A stretch of DNA of 64,000 bases, from NCBI GenBank assembly GCA_964478055.1, contig CAYZHV010000001.1:26765-90764 (forward strand), in the 5' to 3' direction. Source of the DNA: CAYZHV01 sp964478055 (GTDB lineage Bacteria > Spirochaetota > Spirochaetia > DSM-27196 > Alkalispirochaetaceae). The position numbers and the translations under genes are program-made. Below, in pieces: positions 1 through 7,684 of the stretch. The first letter of the stretch is position 1. Each line of letters starts with the position of its first letter. The notes beneath the pieces are model-generated. The model did no database searches and was not told the origin of the DNA. It saw nothing but the letters and a program-made list of their open reading frames with translations.

Positions 1-705
1 GGTCTCGGTCAGGTCCCCTTCCGCAATGGTCTCCGTGAACTGCTGAATGCGCCGGAGCCGTCCCACAATCCGTCGAGAGAACACAAGGGCGATGAGAACC
101 CCTATGAGGAGGCTAGCCCCGGAGGCCCCGGCCACAACGAGAGAGCCCAGCCGGACCTGGTTGGCCACCCGACTCTCTTCTTCCTCGATGACCCTGGAAA
201 CGATTCGTGCCACCCGGTCTCCGTTGTCGACAAAGACCGTGTAGACATCTTCGAAGCGGTCCGCCAGGCTTCGATCTTCCTCACCGGTTCGGCGATACGC
301 CTCGTATCGTTCTCCGGCGAGCTGACGCAAGGCGGTCAAGTTGTTCTCGAGGGAAGCCATGAGCTCCTGGTATCGCCGCTGGGTCGACTCGTCCTCCGCG
401 CGCTCAGTGAGATAGTCAAAGAGTGCGGCCACCTCGGCCATATGCGTCTCCGCGCTGTCAAAGCGTCCTTGAACCTGCTCGAACGCTCCCTCTCTCCCGG
501 ATAGCAGACGCATGAGCTCGACGTTTCCTCGAGTCGCCTCAATTCGCATGCGGGAAGATGATGTCTCTCCGGGAAATAGCTCTGAGGTGAGTCGGTTCAC
601 GCTTCCGCTTAGAGAGAAGAAAAGGGACACAGCGGTGCCTGCGGTTATTGCGAGCAGCAAGAGCACTACTCCAAAGGCAAGGAGCATCTTACCACGTATA
701 TTCAT
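1..705 (-). CDS. Methyl-accepting chemotaxis protein, N-terminal part (runs off window)
   Basis: The gene is cut by the left window edge; 235 codons are visible. The product starts MNIRGKML, with a transmembrane helix at about residues 8-28. A mostly helical, acidic extracytoplasmic region of about 150 residues follows, rich in Glu, Arg and Ala like a four-helix-bundle sensor. A second helix (about 190-212) is followed by basic residues and the beginning of a HAMP-like segment (RRIVGRLRRIQQF). This layout is that of a chemotaxis receptor or, less likely, a HAMP-containing histidine kinase; the signalling domain that would decide lies outside the window. The ATG at 705 has GGAG eight bases upstream. 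The preceding gene on the same strand ends at 822, so it is probably its own transcription unit. Confidence 0.7.
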   Translation of the reverse strand, partial: MNIRGKMLLAFGVVLLLLAITAGTAVSLFFSLSGSVNRLTSELFPGETSSSRMRIEATRGNVELMRLLSGREGAFEQVQGRFDSAETHMAEVAALFDYLTERAEDESTQRRYQELMASLENNLTALRQLAGERYEAYRRTGEEDRSLADRFEDVYTVFVDNGDRVARIVSRVIEEEESRVANQVRLGSLVVAGASGASLLIGVLIALVFSRRIVGRLRRIQQFTETIAEGDLTET

Positions 706-821
706 ATTCGAAACTCCATAAGGGATAAACGAAGGGTTAGGTGTGTAGCGTTAAATGGTAGCAGGCTTCCGCGGTCGTGTACAACCGTCCACAAACACTC
801 GCCAGCCCCCGGCAGGATATC

Positions 822-1994
822 TCAAACGAGCCAGATTGCTCCGGCGAGGACCAGGAAAGCGAGAGCCGTGACCGCCCTACTCTCGGCAGCGTGGCGCTCA
901 AACCAGCGACTGATTCTCTTGGAGCTGACGCCGGTGTAGACAAGAAAGAAGAGAATCAGGAGAGGCGCAACGAAAGCGAGGTTGTAGAGCAGGAGGGCTC
1001 CAATCTCCGCAGGGAGGGTGGCACCGGTCTGGACAAGATAGGCGATCGTCGGCAAATAGAGCTGTCCCGTGCAGGCGAGCTCCATAATGGAAACGAGAAA
1101 CGCCGCCACTATGGTGCCGAGAAAGAGACCCTGCCGCCGAAACCGATCTCGGAGCACAGCGTGTATTCGCTTCTTGTTCTCCGCGGAGAGCTGCAGGAGC
1201 GCTTCTGAGCTTCGCCCTTCTTTTAGAAGCACGGCGTCCCGAATCGCCAGCACACCAAAGACAAGGGCCCCGAGAGAAAAGGCAAGACGAAAGATGAGCC
1301 GAAGCAGGTCGAATCGGACTGCCGCTCGCAGGAGATTGAGCATCCCGAAGCCGAGGGCCAGGTAGGTACCGAAAACCGTGGCGGCAAAGAGAAGACCGAT
1401 AAGCAGCACCTCCCGGGAACTCTTACCGAGGAGGGTGAGCAGCGATAGCAAAAAGAGCAGCGTGACAAAGGCGCAAGGGTTTAATCCGTCGGCGGCGCCG
1501 GCGAGAACGATCGGCAACAACGCGAGTCTTTCTCCGACAAATCTCTCCGGCCCCTGGCTGCTCACCGAACCGTCCAAAGCTTGCGGCACCTGAGGTCGAA
1601 ACCGTTCTTCAGACAGGTAATGGTCGATTTCCGCCGAAAGACCTTGGGCGACTGCTTCGCTCCCCTGATAGGCGTTGTTGCCCACAAAAAGAACGGGAAA
1701 GGTTCGAAAGCCGCGCCCCCTATCAGCGAGCTCGTCCCTGCACTGCTCGTACAGATCAGGGTTCATAATGTCATGGGTTGCCACCCGAAAACTCACGTTG
1801 CGAGTCTCGGCAATATCGGGGAGAGTGCGACTGAGAAAGGTATCGCAGTGGGAGCAGCCGATCTCTCCGTAATAGACGAGGCTTATTGTCGCCCGGGAGT
1901 CTTCGGTCTCGGGACCCACAAGCCGTTCTCCGGCAAAAAGGGGCGCGACAAGAATAAGAAGTAGCGTTGCATAGGCAAGAGTTTTCTTTGTCAC
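822..1994 (-). CDS. Thioredoxin-fold domain fused to CcdA/DsbD-like transmembrane electron carrier
   Basis: A 390-residue exported membrane protein. Residues 1-21 form a signal peptide. Residues about 35-130 look like a thioredoxin/glutaredoxin fold with an active-site C47-S-H-C50 and a cis-proline at P100. From about residue 158 there are six hydrophobic helices of the CcdA/DsbD family, with one conserved cysteine in GLNPCAF (C174) and its partner in ELACTGQ (C308). In this family the membrane cysteines pass electrons from cytoplasmic thioredoxin to the outside. Here the acceptor thioredoxin-like domain is fused at the N terminus, so the protein should reduce extracytoplasmic disulfides by itself. 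It is a single gene with no cytochrome c genes beside it, which argues for general thiol reduction. The redox function is well supported; the substrate is unknown. Confidence 0.85.
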   Translation of the reverse strand: MTKKTLAYATLLLILVAPLFAGERLVGPETEDSRATISLVYYGEIGCSHCDTFLSRTLPDIAETRNVSFRVATHDIMNPDLYEQCRDELADRGRGFRTFPVLFVGNNAYQGSEAVAQGLSAEIDHYLSEERFRPQVPQALDGSVSSQGPERFVGERLALLPIVLAGAADGLNPCAFVTLLFLLSLLTLLGKSSREVLLIGLLFAATVFGTYLALGFGMLNLLRAAVRFDLLRLIFRLAFSLGALVFGVLAIRDAVLLKEGRSSEALLQLSAENKKRIHAVLRDRFRRQGLFLGTIVAAFLVSIMELACTGQLYLPTIAYLVQTGATLPAEIGALLLYNLAFVAPLLILFFLVYTGVSSKRISRWFERHAAESRAVTALAFLVLAGAIWLV

Positions 1995-2091
1995 GTGCGG
2001 CGAACCTCAGGCGTCTCCCGTATATCGGTTTTCGACCTCTCTGTCTATCGTTTGTTCCCCCCTTCCGCTCCGATGTGATAACCTTATCTCT

Positions 2092-2793
2092 ATGCGTTCC
2101 TTTAACTGCGTGGTGGTCCAACACGTTCCTTTCGAAGGCCCCGGCCGAATCGGAGAGTGGATGGTAGACCGGGGACACGCAGTAAAAGAGGTCCATCTCT
2201 ATCGCGGAGACAACCTCCCCCCTCTAGAAGAGGTAGACTGGGCGGTGCTTATGGGCGGTCCCATGAGCGCAAATGATACGGAGACCTACGACTGGCTCGA
2301 GGAGGAAATCCTCTGGACCAGACGTCTCATCGAGGCAAGACGCAAGGTCCTGGGGGTCTGCCTGGGCGCGCAGGTCATCGCTCGGGCCCTGGGATCTCGG
2401 GTTTATCCGGCGAGGGAAAAGGAGATCGGCTGGTATCCGATCTTTGTCCACTCCGCGGTTCCCGTGGCTCTGCCTGAGAGTCTGGAGGTACTGCACTGGC
2501 ATGGCGAGACCTTTGACCTTCCTCCGGGAGCCGTTAGATGGGCATCCAGTGCGGCGTGCCCGAATCAGGCGTTCTGCTATAACAAGCGAGTCCTGGGGCT
2601 CCAGTTTCATTTGGAGTCCACTTCCGAGGGAATAGCCGAACTGGTCAAGAACAGCGCTTCCGAAATCGGCTCGGGCCGATACCAAATGAGCCCGCGGCAG
2701 ATCCTCGAAGGAGCTGATGAGTTCGTCTTGCGGGAAACCCACCTTCATCTCGACGCTCTACTCGCCTATCTCGAGGGCCAGCCGGTTGAGTGA
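2092..2793 (+). CDS. Class I glutamine amidotransferase-like protein (GMP synthase GATase fold)
   Basis: 233 residues covering one complete class I glutamine amidotransferase domain. The nucleophile elbow is GVCLGAQ with Cys90, and the other triad residues are H173 and E175 in LQFHLES. A GGPMS oxyanion loop sits near residue 55. Stand-alone proteins of this size are usually annotated as type 1 glutamine amidotransferases; some hydrolyse gamma-glutamyl compounds. No synthase partner is nearby. The start codon at 2092 has no clear Shine-Dalgarno. An extended -10-like TGTGATAAC at 2074-2082 lies just upstream, so the message may have a very short leader. The following beta-lactamase-fold gene starts at or before this gene's stop codon, suggesting co-transcription. 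Confidence 0.85.
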   Translation: MRSFNCVVVQHVPFEGPGRIGEWMVDRGHAVKEVHLYRGDNLPPLEEVDWAVLMGGPMSANDTETYDWLEEEILWTRRLIEARRKVLGVCLGAQVIARALGSRVYPAREKEIGWYPIFVHSAVPVALPESLEVLHWHGETFDLPPGAVRWASSAACPNQAFCYNKRVLGLQFHLESTSEGIAELVKNSASEIGSGRYQMSPRQILEGADEFVLRETHLHLDALLAYLEGQPVE

Positions 2794-4039
2794 TTTTCCG
2801 GGACGCCGGGGTTCTCGCACGGGTTTGCCCGGGGCCGGCTCTTTCGGTTCGAGGTGCCGGGACGAAAAGCGCTCTCCGCGCTCTCTCATCGTGCTCCTCA
2901 CGATCCTTCTCATGATCCCGCTTCTGCAAGGCTGTCTCTCCGCGCCGGGAGAACTGCGCGCGGCCCCGGAGGTAGAGGGACGCTTCTACGAGGACCTGAG
3001 CTCGAGCTCAGTGCAGGCGCGTATGGAGAGCGAACTCGGCGCGGAAATGGGCGAACAGGAGATTCCGGCTCTGGGAGTCGCCATTCTCGGGGAGCGGGAA
3101 CGGATTGAGCTCGCCTTTGGCACCAAAGGACCGCGCCGGGAAGAACTCATTACCGTGGATGCGCAGTTTCGCATCGGGAGCGTCACGAAGGTCTACACCG
3201 CCGTAGTCATCCTTTCCCTGGTGGAAGAGGAACGGCTCCGTCTCGACCAGCGCGTATCAGGCTGGTTCCCGGAGCTTCCGGAGGCGGAACGGATCACCAT
3301 TCGCCATCTGCTGCAGCACGGAAGTGGTGTTGAGGACTACACGTCGAGCCTCTTCTCAGCTCTCGGGACAATGCTTCGACCCAACCGCATCTGGGAGCGG
3401 GAGCAACTGCTCCGTCGGATTCTGCGGGGTCCGCCGGAGTTCGAGCCGGGAGAAGAGTACGGCTACAGCAATAGTAACTACGTGCTTCTCGGCCTCATTG
3501 CGGAGCGGGTGACCGGGGAGAGCTTCCCCGCTCTTCTAAACCGCTACATAGCTGAGCCTCTTGGGCTCTCTGAGACCTATCTTGCCCCGATGACGGGCTC
3601 AGACCACGAGGGCGTGCTCACCGGATACGATTACGACATCCTCCCCCTGGGGAATCACCGCGTCGAGCCCGATAATAAGGCGTGGCCGAGTTGGGCATTT
3701 ACCGCCGGAGGGATGGTGAGTACCCCGGAAGAGATGGCGCTCTTTCTCTCCGCTCTCTTCGAGGGGAGGCTCCTGAATAGGAGCACCCTGGAGCAAATGA
3801 CCGACTACCTCGAGGCGCAGGAAGAGCGGCTCCCGGAGATGACAGGCTACGGTCTCGGTTTGCGGGTCCTGGAACTGCAGGGAGAGCTCCTCTATGGGCA
3901 CACCGGGACGATCCCCGGATTTGGCGCGCTTCTATTCTACTGGCCCGCGGAATCGATTACGGTCGCAATGGCCGCGAATCGATCCGCCATCGACTACTCT
4001 GCCCTTCTTTCCGTGGTTGTCCAGGAGCTCCGTAGGTAG
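2786..4039 (+). CDS. Serine beta-lactamase-fold hydrolase (class C/D-Ala-D-Ala carboxypeptidase family), lipoprotein
   Basis: A penicillin-binding-protein-like serine hydrolase. The catalytic S-x-x-K is SVTK, about 130 residues after the chosen start; the second motif is Y-S-N in GYSNSNY and the third is HTG in GHTGTIPGFG. A hydrophobic stretch ending in the lipobox LLQGC implies a lipid-anchored exported protein. The start is uncertain. The reading frame is open back to an ATG at 2717, which would overlap the amidotransferase by 77 bases. A TTG at 2786 overlaps that gene's stop codon, and a TTG at 2825 gives the shortest plausible lipoprotein n-region. The family includes esterases and peptidases as well as lactamases, so resistance should not be assumed. 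Confidence 0.85.
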   Translation: MSDFPGRRGSRTGLPGAGSFGSRCRDEKRSPRSLIVLLTILLMIPLLQGCLSAPGELRAAPEVEGRFYEDLSSSSVQARMESELGAEMGEQEIPALGVAILGERERIELAFGTKGPRREELITVDAQFRIGSVTKVYTAVVILSLVEEERLRLDQRVSGWFPELPEAERITIRHLLQHGSGVEDYTSSLFSALGTMLRPNRIWEREQLLRRILRGPPEFEPGEEYGYSNSNYVLLGLIAERVTGESFPALLNRYIAEPLGLSETYLAPMTGSDHEGVLTGYDYDILPLGNHRVEPDNKAWPSWAFTAGGMVSTPEEMALFLSALFEGRLLNRSTLEQMTDYLEAQEERLPEMTGYGLGLRVLELQGELLYGHTGTIPGFGALLFYWPAESITVAMAANRSAIDYSALLSVVVQELRR

Positions 4040-4093
4040 TACGCCCCAGGGGAGGCGGGTGGCGGAAAACACGCTCCTCCGCCCCCGTCAAGG

Positions 4094-4678
4094 CTATTCG
4101 CTAAAGTCGACCTCCGGGGCCTCCCGGGCGGACTCGGGAACCTCGAAGTACTCCTTCTGCTCGAAGCCGAGGGAGTTTGCGATGATCGAGGCGGGAAAGC
4201 TCCTGATCCGGGTGTTGAAATGCCGAACCGACTCGTTGTACCGACGCCTGGCGACGGCGATGCGGTTCTCGGTTCCGGCGAGCTCATCCTGGAGACGGAT
4301 GAAGTTCTCATTGGAACGGAGCTGCGGGTAATTTTCTACAATCACCAGGAGCCGGCTGAGGGCTGACTGCATCTCACCGTAACTCTCGGCGGTCTCCTGC
4401 ACTCCCTGGGCGCCGGCGAGGCGAGAACGAGCCTCGGCGAGGCGGGTAAAAATCTCCTCCTCCTGCTGCGCGAAGCCCCTGACGGTGTTAACCAGATTGG
4501 GGATGAGATCCGCCCTGCGCTGGAGCTGATTGTCTATTTCGGACCAGGACGCTTCGACCTGCTCTTCCATTGCCACCAAACTGTTTCGGGTCCTGACGTA
4601 CCAGGATCCAATCAGAAATATGCCGAGAATGATAATCCCGAGCACGATTAGCCAGACGAATCGATTCTCTCTAGCCAT
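4094..4678 (-). CDS. lemA: LemA family protein
   Basis: 194 residues with one N-terminal membrane helix (about 8-27) and then a long helical domain. The family signature region around SLVAMEEQVEASWSEIDNQ and RADLIPNLVNTVRGF is clear, as is the NLRSNENFxxLQDEL-type segment near residue 120. LemA proteins are membrane-anchored helical bundles of uncertain function that often sit beside TPM-domain (YgcG-like) proteins. That pairing is present here: the TPM gene ends 45 bases upstream on the same strand. The pair probably acts together at the membrane. The family assignment is firm; the function is not known. Confidence 0.93.
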   Translation of the reverse strand: MARENRFVWLIVLGIIILGIFLIGSWYVRTRNSLVAMEEQVEASWSEIDNQLQRRADLIPNLVNTVRGFAQQEEEIFTRLAEARSRLAGAQGVQETAESYGEMQSALSRLLVIVENYPQLRSNENFIRLQDELAGTENRIAVARRRYNESVRHFNTRIRSFPASIIANSLGFEQKEYFEVPESAREAPEVDFSE

Positions 4679-4723
4679 GTTTCCTCCACACTATACGTTG
4701 CAGCTGTTGGTCGAGTTGCCCGT

Positions 4724-5494
4724 CTAGAAGCCTCGGGAGGCACCGCCCCCGCCGAACCCGCCGCCCCCGAATCCAGAGAAGCCTCCGGAGGGACGTCCTG
4801 AGCCGAAGCCACCGCCAAAGAAACCTCTGCCCCCGGTAAGAAAGAGGAGGGGCCAGAAAAGCCTCCCTCCCCCAAAGAAAAAGAGAAAGATTAGCAGATA
4901 GATTATGCGGCCGAGCCCACCGGAGCTTCCCCGGGAGCGGGAAAGTGAACGGGGTTGCTCCTGGGCTCCATACTCCCGCAGGTCGACCTGATACGCCTCG
5001 GCGATCTCGGCGCTCACCGCCTCCATGCCTCGAAGCAGGCCCGCGCCGTACTGCCCCTCTCGAAGAGCGGGAAGCACTGCTTCATCGAGAATTGCCCCGG
5101 CGGTTCCGTCGGTAATTGCCCCTTCGAGACCATAACCGACCTCGATTCTCACCCGGCGCTCGCCCATGGCGAGGACGAGAAGGACCCCGTTGTCCTCCTC
5201 TCCAGAGCCGACTCCCCAAGCTTCCGCCAGGGCGATGGAGTACTGCTCGATCGAGCCATAGGGCTCGATAGACTCCACAACAGCCACGGCAAGCTGAGCT
5301 CCCGTGGCCCGCTCTAGAGCCTCCGCGAGACGAGTCATCTGCTGCTCCTCGGCGGAGCCAACCACTCCGGCGAAGTCGTTAACGTAGCCCCGAGGTTGGG
5401 GTAGCCCTTCTTGGGCAAAGAGAGCTCCCCCCAGAGTGATCAAGAGGACAAGCGTAACCAGGATCCGTCTCGAGTGCCGGGACTCTTTGTTCAT
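4724..5494 (-). CDS. TPM-domain (YgcG-like) membrane protein with glycine-rich C terminus
   Basis: About 256 residues. A signal peptide or anchor is followed by a TPM domain (about 25-170) with the typical YVNDFAGVV start and the segment NGVLLVLAMGERRVRIEVGYG. A membrane helix (about 200-215) is followed by a Gly/Phe-rich tail ending GGGFGGGGASRGF, which is usual in this family. The ATG at 5494 was chosen rather than one four codons earlier because it gives a 4-base ATGA overlap with the upstream nucleotidyltransferase stop codon. Translation of the two is therefore probably coupled. TPM proteins have been linked to phosphatase activity and photosystem repair in plants; the bacterial role is unclear. 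It is paired with lemA downstream. Confidence 0.88.
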   Translation of the reverse strand: MNKESRHSRRILVTLVLLITLGGALFAQEGLPQPRGYVNDFAGVVGSAEEQQMTRLAEALERATGAQLAVAVVESIEPYGSIEQYSIALAEAWGVGSGEEDNGVLLVLAMGERRVRIEVGYGLEGAITDGTAGAILDEAVLPALREGQYGAGLLRGMEAVSAEIAEAYQVDLREYGAQEQPRSLSRSRGSSGGLGRIIYLLIFLFFFGGGRLFWPLLFLTGGRGFFGGGFGSGRPSGGFSGFGGGGFGGGGASRGF

Positions 5495-6210
5495 ACAGCT
5501 TCCCATCTATCCACGCCTTGTACGAGCTTCGCCAGCTCCAGCACAAGCCGGTGACTCAGTCCCCGCACCTCGAGCTTCTTTCCCTCTCGCAGGGCAAGAA
5601 GCTCTTCAAAGGGCGCGGGATCGAAGGAAAAGTGTTTTGCCAGTATTGGGAGCGCCGCCTCGCCGCTGCGAGCCTCTCTCTCAGGCTCAACGAGACGGAG
5701 AAGCCCCTTGAAAAGCACCTGCAGGGTGCCGTACCAGCGGGGGAGCTCTTTGGAGAGCACCCTCTTTCTGCCCCGGCCGCTAAGTACTAGCTGCCTGAGG
5801 GAGAAAAGGGAGCCCCGCAACTGCTGCTCCAGCTGCTGACGCAAATGGGTGTCCGAGAATTGAAGTTCTCCGGTCAAGTCACTGCCGTAGAGGGTAACGT
5901 GACGCTCTCGGATGTCGAGATACTCCATGGGAAAGACATCTGCTCCCCTCCGGTACTCCTCTTCCGAGATCACCATCGGAGTAATTCGGCGTTTGTTCAT
6001 CGTGCGCCGCCCCTCTTTCGCGAGCCGCTCGAGAAGCTCAGGTTGCGGTTCATCGAGAAGTATGAGAATGTTCACGTCCGACACGCCGGGGCGGTAGCTT
6101 CCGTCAGCGCCACTGCCGTAGAGAACCACCGAGGTGAGTCGGTCACCGAAAACGCTCTGAACAAGCGGGAGAAACTCGTCCCGAATTATGTCTTGGATCG
6201 ATTTGTTCAT
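5491..6210 (-). CDS. Nucleotidyltransferase-domain protein
   Basis: About 239 residues. Near residue 30 is a Pol-beta-type nucleotidyltransferase motif: YGSGADGSY followed by SDVNILI, giving the G-S and D-x-(N/D) signature. In classical members the second element is DxD; here it is SDVN, so one acidic metal ligand is replaced by Asn and catalysis is uncertain. The rest is helical and resembles the C-terminal helices of HEPN- or aminoglycoside-adenylyltransferase-like proteins. The reading frame is open to 6321, but the ATG at 6210 (MNKSIQD) gives a normal N terminus and avoids the opposite-strand gene at 6341. The gene overlaps the TPM gene by four bases. Its partner and substrate are not known. 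Confidence 0.75.
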   Translation of the reverse strand: MNKSIQDIIRDEFLPLVQSVFGDRLTSVVLYGSGADGSYRPGVSDVNILILLDEPQPELLERLAKEGRRTMNKRRITPMVISEEEYRRGADVFPMEYLDIRERHVTLYGSDLTGELQFSDTHLRQQLEQQLRGSLFSLRQLVLSGRGRKRVLSKELPRWYGTLQVLFKGLLRLVEPEREARSGEAALPILAKHFSFDPAPFEELLALREGKKLEVRGLSHRLVLELAKLVQGVDRWEAV

Positions 6211-6340
6211 ATGTACCCGTACTCTAACGTTGGGGCCCCTTGGGTGCAACAGAAGCATCCACATTACGTCTCTGTAAGAATTCCGCAATGCTCCGGTAAT
6301 CCTGCAGTGACAACCTTGCACACAGCAGAGGAGGAGTCAG

Positions 6341-6691
6341 TTGGAATCCGCGTTCGAACATCTTCGGATCTCCGTGATGGAAGACAAAGTTAATATAACG
6401 CTCCAAGGTGAGAGCGAAAGCATAGAGTTCGGAGGGATAGCTCCCCTCCCCGTAGAGTCCGATGAGATCCCGGCTCAATTCTACAAGCTCAGCCCCTCGG
6501 AACGGCCGGAAGAATACGTCATCACTTTTGAGTTCGAATCTCCGGATGAGCACACTGGTCCCGCCCTTGCCCGACTCGACACAAACGTCAGAAATGTGCG
6601 ACTCCGGCTCCACGACGACGGCTACCTTCTGGAAGGAGAGATATCGAGCTGGATCGCCTACACCGATGCCGTGCGTAGTCGCCTTTCCTAG
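6341..6691 (+). CDS. Small acidic beta-rich hypothetical protein with TTG start
   Basis: A 116-residue protein with no recognised family. The start is a TTG at 6341 preceded by a near-perfect Shine-Dalgarno (AGGAGG, six bases away); the next in-frame ATG at 6377 lacks one. Composition is acidic, with alternating hydrophobic residues suggesting a beta-sandwich or stress-protein-like fold; no signal peptide or membrane helix is seen. The opposite strand has an overlapping open frame (6224-6613), but this strand has better composition and the ribosome site. The gene stands alone between two minus-strand operons. It is likely real; its function is unknown. Confidence 0.6.
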   Translation: MESAFEHLRISVMEDKVNITLQGESESIEFGGIAPLPVESDEIPAQFYKLSPSERPEEYVITFEFESPDEHTGPALARLDTNVRNVRLRLHDDGYLLEGEISSWIAYTDAVRSRLS

Positions 6692-6745
6692 CCCTCGTAC
6701 GCTCAGAACCCGGAGCCCAAAAGGCCTCCTCAGGTGAAGGAGCGT

Positions 6746-7684
6746 CTATTCCTCCTCCTGAAACGGCTCGAAAAACCCTTCGACTCCGAGCAGAAGCCTC
6801 CGTGCCCGCCAATCAGGTATGAGAAAGACATACTCCGTCGTCGAGGAGACCACTGGATAGAGGTTGTTCTCATCCGGCGGATAGAGCTCGAGGCGCTCCT
6901 GCCCTTCGGTAGTGTCCAGGGTGACCGTGCCAAAAGGGGCCCCATCCGGCCTGTTATCGAGGAAGTTCTGGGCCTGCAGGCTCGCAAGCTCTTGTAGAAA
7001 GCTCTGTATCCGCTCCGGAGCGACACTTTCCGCTCCTTCGACCTGCCAGGTGGCGTCAATCTCTTCCAGGGGAGTCGCATCCTCTGGTGGTTCGGCGTTT
7101 ACGATAGCGGTCAAGGTAATGGACGGGGAACCCGATCCCGAGATCGACGCGCTTCGAATAGTCTCCGCCTCGATTGACGCCATGAGCTTGTTGCGAAACT
7201 CCGTCGCCTCCACGCTGGCGCGGTCTTTTACGCGCCTCGGAAGAAGCACCACCTCCGGTCGGCTGTTTACCCTACCGTAGACAGCGCTCCCGGCGGCGGC
7301 GTTCGCGCCCAGGCGCAGGCTGAGCACCTCCGTCCCTTCCTGCGCCAGGGAGAGCTGGTACGCCTCGGCTCCGGTCAGTCCGTACTGTTCGTAGTTGGAA
7401 CGTCCGGAGATCACGTCCACTTCCCCCAGTTCTCGAAGGGAAGTGAGAAGCTCTCCAATCACCTCTTCGTCCCCGGGGTATCGCTCCGCGCCAACCTGCC
7501 AACTATCTCCCTCACGAAGAAGGGTGAGAGTCTCGTCACCCCGGCTAATTGTAATGGTGTCGATACCCTCCGGTACGGCCACAACCTCCAGGGTGTTCCT
7601 GCGAATCTCCCGAGTCTCCTGAAAGAGAAAAACCAGGGAGAGAACTACAAGCAGGCTTGCAAGCAGAATAGTCTTTCGATACAT
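6746..7684 (-). CDS. DUF4340-domain protein of GldG-type ABC system
   Basis: About 312 residues. A single N-terminal membrane helix (about 5-22) precedes a repetitive beta-rich extracytoplasmic region typical of DUF4340: EGDSWQVGAERYPGDEEV and the conserved NYEQYGLTG segment near residue 100. DUF4340 proteins are regularly encoded beside GldG/ABC_transp_aux proteins, as here. The ATG at 7684 overlaps the upstream stop codon (TGATG) and has AAGGAG seven bases away; a GTG one codon earlier is less well spaced. It is the last gene of the four-gene operon and may form an external part of the transporter complex. The cargo is unknown. Confidence 0.85.
   Translation of the reverse strand: MYRKTILLASLLVVLSLVFLFQETREIRRNTLEVVAVPEGIDTITISRGDETLTLLREGDSWQVGAERYPGDEEVIGELLTSLRELGEVDVISGRSNYEQYGLTGAEAYQLSLAQEGTEVLSLRLGANAAAGSAVYGRVNSRPEVVLLPRRVKDRASVEATEFRNKLMASIEAETIRSASISGSGSPSITLTAIVNAEPPEDATPLEEIDATWQVEGAESVAPERIQSFLQELASLQAQNFLDNRPDGAPFGTVTLDTTEGQERLELYPPDENNLYPVVSSTTEYVFLIPDWRARRLLLGVEGFFEPFQEEE

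Noticed and set aside
4040..4093. GC-rich imperfect inverted repeat between convergent genes
   Set aside because: About nine pairs with a bulge and no T-run; too weak to call as a terminator.
6224..6613. 129-codon minus-strand open frame opposite the TTG-start gene
   Set aside because: It lacks a ribosome site and runs into the nucleotidyltransferase leader; the plus-strand frame has a near-perfect Shine-Dalgarno.
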